This document shows positions 57,614 to 64,000 of a stretch of DNA of 64,000 nucleotides, piece after piece. Made by a program: the position numbers and the translations under genes. Below the pieces are notes generated by a model. That model did no database searches. It had not been told where the DNA came from and was given only the letters and a program-made list of their open reading frames with translations. The stretch's first letter is position 1. Every line of letters starts with the position of its first letter. The DNA is taken from NCBI GenBank assembly GCA_013426755.1, contig AP019861.1:1013638-1077637 (forward strand), in the 5' to 3' direction. The DNA is from Spirochaetota bacterium (GTDB lineage: Bacteria > Spirochaetota > UBA12135 > COTS27).

Positions 57614-57806
57614 CCAGTAGTGTGATATTGCGATTTACTAGAACATAACTAAATCACATCACAATCACTTAGGTTATTCCAATTAGAGCCTCTAATTAAA
57701 AAACAATTAGCAATTCTCATTAGTAATCTCAATTAGCAACCTCATTAGTAACCTCTATTAGAAAACTTAATTAAACAACACATAGCAAGGAGTGATAATC
57801 GTATTT
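57614..57806. repeat. Degenerate ATTAGYAAYCTC repeats
   Basis: 57685-57775 consists of about six degenerate 15-17 bp copies of CAATTAGCAATCTC. No gene. Confidence 0.6.
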
Positions 57807-58574
57807 ATGAAAAAAATAGTTGCGTCGCTTAGCGGTTTGAAATCAAGTCTAAGGGGATTACTGATTATTTTTGTACTGGTTTCTACCTTAGCCTGTACGA
57901 ACTACCCTGGTGGAAAAGTACTTGTGGTCTATGTAAATAGCACTCCTTACTTAGCAGAAAAAGGATACAATAAATATTATTACAGTGAATATCCAGCGAA
58001 TGATTTCTTTGTTTATGCCTACTTAACTGGTTTTACGTCCACACTTAATGAGGCTAGAACGAGTACGGGCTTAGAGGTTTCTATGTTAACGAATATGGAC
58101 GTGACTGCATTAAAGTCTGCATTGAGTGAACGTAGCGATCTACTGCATAGCATGGATGCTGATAATGATAATATGCATTACAGCTATTTAACCAATGACG
58201 TTTTAGCATTTAGAGGTTTCAGTGCAGGAGAGCAGAATGCATTGATTAAGGTTATGGCCGCTGAGCTTGGCGACAAGTACGAATACTTTGCTGCCATTGA
58301 TCTTACTTATTCGGTGGTCGATCAGCGTGTTGTTAAAAAAATAAAGCTTTTTAATCGCAAAGGCGTTAAAATCTTTACTTCTAAAAAGAAACTTCTTTCA
58401 AAGTATATTTTATACGACAAGACGTCAGCTTATCTGATTGCAGATAGCTATTTCAATAAAAATCCAACCGAGCGCACTGTGATGGCAGAATTGGAGCATA
58501 TGGCTAGCGAACTGGGTGCTGCAGTGGGCGAGAAGGTTGTCAAAAAGCTTTCAAAGTCGTTCCAGGCCCAATAA
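57807..58574 (+). CDS. Lipoprotein of unknown function
   Basis: 255 aa from MKKIVASLSG. Leader LLIIFVLVSTLAC with Cys30 as probable lipid site (a relaxed spirochaete-type lipobox). The mature part begins TNYPGGKVLVVYVNS. AAGGAG at 57787-57792 lies 14 bp upstream; a GTG at 57792 overlaps it, so I take the ATG. The end is helical (MASELGAAVGEKVVKKLSK). Family not recognised. Convergent with rnhA, 12 bp apart. Confidence 0.74.
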   Translation: MKKIVASLSGLKSSLRGLLIIFVLVSTLACTNYPGGKVLVVYVNSTPYLAEKGYNKYYYSEYPANDFFVYAYLTGFTSTLNEARTSTGLEVSMLTNMDVTALKSALSERSDLLHSMDADNDNMHYSYLTNDVLAFRGFSAGEQNALIKVMAAELGDKYEYFAAIDLTYSVVDQRVVKKIKLFNRKGVKIFTSKKKLLSKYILYDKTSAYLIADSYFNKNPTERTVMAELEHMASELGAAVGEKVVKKLSKSFQAQ

Positions 58575-58586
58575 GTAAAAATATTC

Positions 58587-59660
58587 CTATTGGCAGGAAG
58601 TCTGCTGCTGGGAAGTGTAATACTTCTGGAGTTGCGTTCTTACCAGTTTATCGATGCGATCGTTCCAATGATCTGCTCCATGCGAGCGAATCTTTTTGAA
58701 TTGGACGTATCCCAGTAATGGCTTAATAGAGGTTTGGTAATGATGACTGATGGGTGTTTTGGCTTTCCATTCAGCAGTCGCCCATTTTTCAATGCCTAAG
58801 TAATCATAGCAAATCGTGATATGTGACGCTGCAGTCTCTGCTAAGTGATGTTCGCTGGCGTATTGATGTGAAGTTTGGATAAGGTTCTTTGCATAGTTAG
58901 CGGCACTGAGCGCGGCATTGAGTTCTGCTTCAATGTTTGTGGATTGCGACTTAGGTTTAAAATCTACTATTTCGCCCATTAATGTTTTTTCATCGCGTAC
59001 AAGACTCCACCCCCAAGCGATATACGGGATGTTTTTTATACTCGACCCGTCTGTGTACATCGTCCAGTGATATTTGCTAGAAAGGAATAGCTTAGGTGGA
59101 AGTGATTTTGGACTCAGGACGCGCGGGATATATGGGGCAGCGTCTGTTATGGCTGTGGGCGTAGTGAGATGTTGTAGGTAACCTTCGGCTTCTTGCTGGG
59201 AGCGTAACTTTTTATAACGCGCACCTGGCGTATTTTTTACAAGAGCTTCACATTCATTCCATGTTGCTACAATGTACTTTGCTTTTTCTTTGGGAAGGAA
59301 AACTGCATAATAATATGCTTGGGGGTGGGGTGGTTCTTTGGGCGTGGATAAGGACGGGGGCGGTGAATGACTAGGATCCTGGGTAGCTGAGGCAATGCCA
59401 GGCTCAGAAATAAAGGAATCAAGAAATAATTTCGCTGCCTTACGTGAAGAAAATTTCTTGTACCTCGCCTTTGACTTGCCGCTAACAAGCTTTTCACACG
59501 CAGACCAACTATTTACAATCCAATGTTTTTTTTCTTGTGGAAGATAAATAGCATAATAATGACAATTGGTTTTAGTAGCAGTTGGTTTTGTTGGATATAG
59601 TTTTTCTGCAGGAAACTTCTTAGTGGAGACGGCGGGAGTTGCCTTATTAGGAGCGTCCAT
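58587..59660 (-). CDS. rnhA: Ribonuclease H1 with two N-terminal hybrid-binding domains
   Basis: 357 aa. Two copies of the viroplasmin-type hybrid-binding domain (residues ~34-83, HYYAIYLPQEKKHWIVNSW; ~117-166, YYAVFLPKEKAKYIVATW) precede an RNase H fold. Catalytic residues are D204 (MYTDGSS), E244 (TNIEAEL), D286 (ICYDYLG) and D337 (RIDKL), with His327. It removes RNA from RNA:DNA hybrids. Most bacterial RNase H1 with an HBD have one copy; here two, joined by a Pro/Ser-rich linker. Confidence 0.9.
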   Translation of the reverse strand: MDAPNKATPAVSTKKFPAEKLYPTKPTATKTNCHYYAIYLPQEKKHWIVNSWSACEKLVSGKSKARYKKFSSRKAAKLFLDSFISEPGIASATQDPSHSPPPSLSTPKEPPHPQAYYYAVFLPKEKAKYIVATWNECEALVKNTPGARYKKLRSQQEAEGYLQHLTTPTAITDAAPYIPRVLSPKSLPPKLFLSSKYHWTMYTDGSSIKNIPYIAWGWSLVRDEKTLMGEIVDFKPKSQSTNIEAELNAALSAANYAKNLIQTSHQYASEHHLAETAASHITICYDYLGIEKWATAEWKAKTPISHHYQTSIKPLLGYVQFKKIRSHGADHWNDRIDKLVRTQLQKYYTSQQQTSCQ

Positions 59661-59828
59661 AAGAAAAATAGTGAACTTACTTTCTAGCAGAAGGTTCTTT
59701 GTTATGAACGTTCATAAGAAAAATCATGCATTACAATAACGTCACGCTGTTACTGAGACACAGTACGACATAAGAAGTAATGTAGATGCACAGACGGTGA
59801 TCATAAAAAAGTAGGAAAGTATAAATAT

Positions 59829-62800
59829 TTAAGACAATTCTTTCTCAGCAATACTGTATTCTTTGTTAAAAAGCCGATAAAGAGATGTGAGAGCAATGTC
59901 CATAATAAGATAAAATGCTGGAAGGAGGATAAGGAGGAGAAATGTACTTACAATGAGACCCCACATGAGAGCGATTGCCATCGGAGCGAGAAAGGGTTCT
60001 TGACCGATCAATCCATAAGCAAGGGGAGTGATCCCGACAACCGTTGTGAGCGAAGTCATTAAGATAGGACGCATACGTGCTTTGGCGCCTTGAACTACCG
60101 CTTGTCTGACGGGCAGTCCTTCTTTACGTCTGAGTTTATTGATTTTATCTACCATGATAAGCGAGTCATTAACAACTATTCCCATAAGCGCAACACCACC
60201 TAAAAATGGCATGAGTCCAACAGGCGTTCCTGTCAGAAATAACCCAATAACAATGCCTATAAATCCAAGTGGAATAATTGACATCACGATAACAGGCTGC
60301 ACATAACTTCTAAAAATAATGGTGAGAACAAAATAAATACCCGTAAATGCCATTGTCAAGGCTCTAGTAATACCTGCACTGAGTTCTTTTTGTTCTAGCT
60401 GTTCACCTTGGATCGAAAAATCGAGAGTAGGGTATTTGCTTTCCCATTCAGGTATTTTCTCCTCAATCATAGCCGAGAGGACATTAGCGTTGTATTTAAT
60501 GTCTTTCTGATCTTTGAGTAGCGCATTGACGGAGATGAATAATTCATTGTCTTCTTGAACGAGACGGACACTGCTTTTTTGAAATTGCAGATCGGATATA
60601 TTTTGAAGTGGTATTGTTCTACCACTCTGACTTCGAACATAAGTTTCATTGATATCGGTTATAACGTCTTCATTGTTCTCACGGTATTTGACAACAATAG
60701 CCACTTCATCGTCATTGGTGCTGTATGAAGATAGCGAGGTGACTGTTGTAGAAGAAGTACCTGAAAAGGCAAACCAGACCGAATTCGCTACGTCTGTAAG
60801 GTTTATATTGAGGGCAGACGACCGTAGTGGATTGGGGGTAACATTAAGTTCATCTTTGCCCTGTTCATACGTGGTGGCGTGTGATCTGGTATTAGGGAGT
60901 GTTTTTATAAATTGATAGACTTCTTCACTGCCTACGATAATATCTTCTAATTGGTCTCCTGAGACATAGATGTCGACAGGTTTTCCAGCAGGCGGACCTC
61001 CTTTAAGGAGCGTTATTTTATAAGCACTGATTCCTGATATGTCTTGCATAACGGTCTCTAAACGGTCAGAAAGTTCATCATCGGTTTTTGTACGTGAAAC
61101 ATCTAAGAAAACACGGAGAAAGCCAAGATAACTTTGATAATTGGGAACATCATTGTGCGTACTGTCCTGTCCTGTGGTTGAGACAATGTTAATAATATCG
61201 GGTTCATCGCGTAATGTCTCGCGAAGTTCTGCCTCAACGCTATCAATAATTGCTTCAGTCGCTTCTAGATCATTGTATGATGGGGTTTCAATGTCAATAA
61301 AGATACTCTCCGCTTCACCTGGGAAGAAGACAAATGGCACTTGTCGTCCCAGTATAAAAGCGACACTTAGTAAGATGACCATAAATGAAGTCGCTGTCAC
61401 AATTGGTCGCTTAACGATACGTTCTAATAATTTTTCGTATGAGTTATTGAGAGCAATAAACCAGCGGCGTTGTTTTTTGGGTGTTTTTTGGGTGGCTTCA
61501 TATGTCTGGGTTACTGGTACTGGTGATTGCTGCTTAGTTCTACGAAATAGAAACATAACGATTCTAGTGAAGAGATTGTTTTTCTTAGGCGGATAAGCGG
61601 TAGGAAGTGCGGTAGAAATTTTAGCTGCTCCCCCTCCATTTGTATTTTCATGTAGGGCGGGAGACCTATTTTTTATATGGGCGAGATGTCCAGGGAGGAT
61701 GAATAGACATTCAATTAACGAACAGAGTAGCGTAATAATGATGATCTTAGGAATAATCCCCAAGACGTCACCAAAAATCCCAGGCAGTGTTACTAACGGT
61801 AAAAATGCTATGGTCGTTGTCGCAATAATAGCAATGACAGGAATCGTCATTTCCTTTGTTCCAATGATAGCCGCTTCGTAAAAAGGCACGCCGCGCTCCA
61901 CATGGGAATAAATACTCTCTGCAATAATAATAGCATCATCAACGATCATTCCTACAACAATGATGAGACCAAACATTGTCATCAAATTAAGTGTCATTCC
62001 AAAGCCATAGGCAATGATAATAGCTAGACAGAATGAAAACGGAATGCCTAACATTGTCCACAGCGTAACACGGAGGTTAAAAAAGATAACCATGCACAGT
62101 AAAACAAGGACAAGACCAACGGTTGCATTGGATGAAAGCACGCTAAGCCTTCGGTCGACATAAAAAGCAATGTCATCGGCAGTTGTAGTTGAGATATTTG
62201 AAGGTAGCAATCCACTTGTTTTATATTCTTCGATAAGGTTTTTGACTTCTTTTGTGATAGTAATAGAATCTCCTTTAGAAGTTTTGTAGATATTGAGCCA
62301 CAGGGTTTGCTTGCCTTGTGATTTCTTGTATGAGGTTATCTCTTCATATGCCCACTTAACGTCTGCGACGTCTCTTAGGAAGATATAATTTCCACTATCA
62401 TTGCCACGGATAACGATATTCTCAATGTCTTCAATCGTTTGATATTCCTTAGTTGTTTTAATGAAGAGTTCTTTGCCTGAGAGTTTGATTTTTCCTGCGG
62501 GGAGGTTAACGTTTTGAGTTCTGATCGCATTGATCACAGAGGCGAGTTCTAGTTCGTATAGCTGGATTTTCTGTGGATTTACTTCGACCCAGATCTGCAG
62601 GTCGCGATACCCTGAAAAATTGACTTTACTGACCCCTGGTATTTTTTTAGCGTCGGCTTTAAAACGTTTAGCGACAGCTTTAATCTCTTCCAAATCTCCA
62701 TCACCGATAAACCCAACGGCTATATTGGGCATTACCGCAGCAAAATCTAACTCTCTAATCCTCGGTTCTTCGACATCTTCATTAAACGTAACTGTATCTA

Positions 62801-63134
62801 CAGCAGATTTGATATCGTCGAGGATCTCGCTGTTAGACTTATCAACGCTAGCGTCTATTTCAAAGTTAATAATCGATAAACTTTCACTAGAAAATGACGT
62901 GATGCGCTCGGCTCCCTCTATGCCATCTATTTCGTTCTCTATTTTATCGGTGACTAGCTTTTTGACGTCGTCTGCTGAGGCACCAGGGTATGTTGTTGAG
63001 ATAATGATCTGATCAAGCCCCACATTTGGAAATCCTTCTTTCTGCCCTGTAATAAAGGTATAGATCCCAAAACCAATGATGAGAACAACGAGTAAATTGA
63101 CGGCTTTGTATTGATTGATGAAGAATTTAATCAT
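59829..63134 (-). CDS. RND-family efflux transporter permease subunit
   Basis: 1101 aa; full length. MIKFFINQYKAVNLLVVLIIG start, PGASADDVKKLVTDKIENEI, the TM4 proton-relay VGMIVDDAIIIAES (Asp pair), and the repeated second half (MGIVVNDSLIMVDKINKLRR, RMRPILMTSLTTVVGI). 12 membrane segments with two periplasmic loops are expected. A polar linker with low complexity (~residues 495-570, GGGAAKISTALPTAYPP) sits between the halves. No membrane-fusion or TolC-like partner lies beside it in the window; a second RND gene follows upstream. Confidence 0.92.
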   Translation of the reverse strand: MIKFFINQYKAVNLLVVLIIGFGIYTFITGQKEGFPNVGLDQIIISTTYPGASADDVKKLVTDKIENEIDGIEGAERITSFSSESLSIINFEIDASVDKSNSEILDDIKSAVDTVTFNEDVEEPRIRELDFAAVMPNIAVGFIGDGDLEEIKAVAKRFKADAKKIPGVSKVNFSGYRDLQIWVEVNPQKIQLYELELASVINAIRTQNVNLPAGKIKLSGKELFIKTTKEYQTIEDIENIVIRGNDSGNYIFLRDVADVKWAYEEITSYKKSQGKQTLWLNIYKTSKGDSITITKEVKNLIEEYKTSGLLPSNISTTTADDIAFYVDRRLSVLSSNATVGLVLVLLCMVIFFNLRVTLWTMLGIPFSFCLAIIIAYGFGMTLNLMTMFGLIIVVGMIVDDAIIIAESIYSHVERGVPFYEAAIIGTKEMTIPVIAIIATTTIAFLPLVTLPGIFGDVLGIIPKIIIITLLCSLIECLFILPGHLAHIKNRSPALHENTNGGGAAKISTALPTAYPPKKNNLFTRIVMFLFRRTKQQSPVPVTQTYEATQKTPKKQRRWFIALNNSYEKLLERIVKRPIVTATSFMVILLSVAFILGRQVPFVFFPGEAESIFIDIETPSYNDLEATEAIIDSVEAELRETLRDEPDIINIVSTTGQDSTHNDVPNYQSYLGFLRVFLDVSRTKTDDELSDRLETVMQDISGISAYKITLLKGGPPAGKPVDIYVSGDQLEDIIVGSEEVYQFIKTLPNTRSHATTYEQGKDELNVTPNPLRSSALNINLTDVANSVWFAFSGTSSTTVTSLSSYSTNDDEVAIVVKYRENNEDVITDINETYVRSQSGRTIPLQNISDLQFQKSSVRLVQEDNELFISVNALLKDQKDIKYNANVLSAMIEEKIPEWESKYPTLDFSIQGEQLEQKELSAGITRALTMAFTGIYFVLTIIFRSYVQPVIVMSIIPLGFIGIVIGLFLTGTPVGLMPFLGGVALMGIVVNDSLIMVDKINKLRRKEGLPVRQAVVQGAKARMRPILMTSLTTVVGITPLAYGLIGQEPFLAPMAIALMWGLIVSTFLLLILLPAFYLIMDIALTSLYRLFNKEYSIAEKELS

Positions 63135-63915
63135 AAAAATGAACGGCTTGGTGACGATAGACTTAGAATTTAATCGTGTGTAATCGTGTGTAATCGTGTG
63201 AATGGACTGTTGAATGGTGATGAATTTAGAATTTGACTACGAAAATGGGCGATTTTTTATGGATTGATTAAGAATTGAGTCGTGAAAATCGATAGCTTTT
63301 TATTAATGGATAAAGAATTGAGTCGTGAAAATCGATAGCTTTTTATTAATGGATAAAGAATTGAGTCGTGAAAATCGGTAGCTTTTTATTAATGGATAAA
63401 GGATTGAGTCGTGAAAATCGATAGCTTTTTATTAATGGATAAAGAATTGAGTTATGAAAATTGAAGGTTTAGTTCAATGGATTGAATATTTTATAGCAAT
63501 TACGTTATAAATGTAGTATAACAATAGTTCATTAAAAAGTCAACAATTTATTAATAAATTTAAGAATAATTGGATTGATTTATGCGTAAATTTAGGCATA
63601 AATTTGGCGATAAAATCACTTGACAAGGATTGTTTAGTAGCCCATGTTTACAAGATTATAACAAGTTTTAAATGAATTTTAAGACAATATTAAGACAATA
63701 AATTCACATGTGATAGAGAGCGGTTTATAAGAACAATTATAAGAACAATTAGAAACGCTTAAAGAAATGCCAGCGATCAGAAATGCCTGCATTGTAGCCA
63801 TTATCTTAATAAAAAACAATTGAAATGCTTACAAAAATGCCTGCATTGTAACAATCTATACAAATTAACAATCTATACAAATAATAAGCAGTCCGCAATT
63901 AAGTAGGGTAATGCT
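63135..63915. repeat. Spacer between two RND genes with a 43-bp repeat, about five copies
   Basis: TTGAGTCGTGAAAATCGATA and 23 further bases start at 63275, 63318, 63361, 63404 and 63447 (exact 43-bp steps). At 63168-63200 TAATCGTGTG occurs three times. The rest (63480-63915) has repeated AATGCCTGCATTGTA and AACAATCTATACAAAT words and no gene. Confidence 0.9.
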
Positions 63916-64000
63916 CTATTGTTCGTGAGGTTCTGCAATAGTGTACTTTTTATTGAGTAACCGATAGATAAAATTCATAAGATTGTCTAGAATCACATAA
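63916..64000 (-). CDS. C-terminus of a second RND transporter, cut by the window edge
   Basis: On the minus strand the last 28 codons read YVILDNLMNFIYRLLNKKYT and IAEPHEQ then stop. This matches the end of the gene at 59829-63134 (YLIMDIALTSLYRLFNKEYS, IAEKELS) position for position, so it is a tandem paralogue. Too short for more. Confidence 0.8.
   Translation of the reverse strand, partial: YVILDNLMNFIYRLLNKKYTIAEPHEQ

Overview
The window looks like chromosomal DNA of an AT-rich spirochaete. The evidence is a fliK-flgD-flgE flagellar block whose hook protein keeps the spirochaete-type Lys/x region, the order ffh-rpsP-khpA-rimM-trmD-rplS, a Maf/DUF115 flagellin-glycosylation type protein, an MBL-plus-cyclic-nucleotide-binding fusion, and many lipoproteins with relaxed lipoboxes. 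Genus cannot be fixed from the sequence alone. No rRNA or tRNA gene was seen; one RNA gene, RNase P RNA (about 53834-54392, + strand), is clear.

Layout. 1-1000: 3' part of a sugar-type ABC ATPase, convergent with recA. 1008-10529 (- strand): recA, an SDR39U1/YfcH-type epimerase, the MBL/cNMP fusion, groEL, groES and obg, with a large nested hairpin right after groEL. 10771-14207: a DUF547 secreted protein, a 28-codon very basic ribosomal-type peptide, manA and an unknown exported protein. 14844-22614 (+ strand): ffh, rpsP, khpA, rimM, trmD, rplS and a membrane-anchored SurA/PpiD-like chaperone, followed by the Maf-like protein to 25021. 25055-30668 (- strand): rpmF, plsX, proA, a nucleosidase with an extra domain, and a spore-photoproduct-lyase-type radical SAM protein; a 31-bp A/T homopolymer separates plsX from proA.

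30.7-33.96 kb is a 3.3-kb gene-free block made almost wholly of nested direct repeats (units of 23, 45, 88, 109, about 250 and about 600 bp). It leads into the most unusual part of the window, 33.96-46.67 kb: four tandem paralogous lipoproteins, each with a complete metzincin zinc site (HExxHxxGxxH) and a Met-turn, separated by repeat-filled spacers. Each paralogue has its own unrelated tandem repeat in front of its lipobox. The 3' ends of two of them are copied several times beyond the stop codon. I regard this array as the best candidate for an undescribed system (surface or periplasmic proteases that seem to diversify by repeat expansion).

47.6-52.2 kb: fliK, flgD, flgE, with no flbD/motA/motB behind them. 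FlgE has Ser at the position of the Cys that forms the lysinoalanine hook cross-link in other spirochaetes. 52.4-64 kb: a Gfo/Idh/MocA oxidoreductase, rnpB, an exported protein, a 2Fe-2S ferredoxin, two lipoproteins, a two-HBD RNase H1, an RND transporter, and the C-terminus of a second RND transporter at the right edge.

A theme across the whole window is short tandem duplication: in spacers, at gene 3' ends, at gene starts (trmD has seven tandem SD-ATG units), and inside housekeeping proteins (RimM, ManA, RecA, S16 and L19 carry low-complexity insertions or tails).
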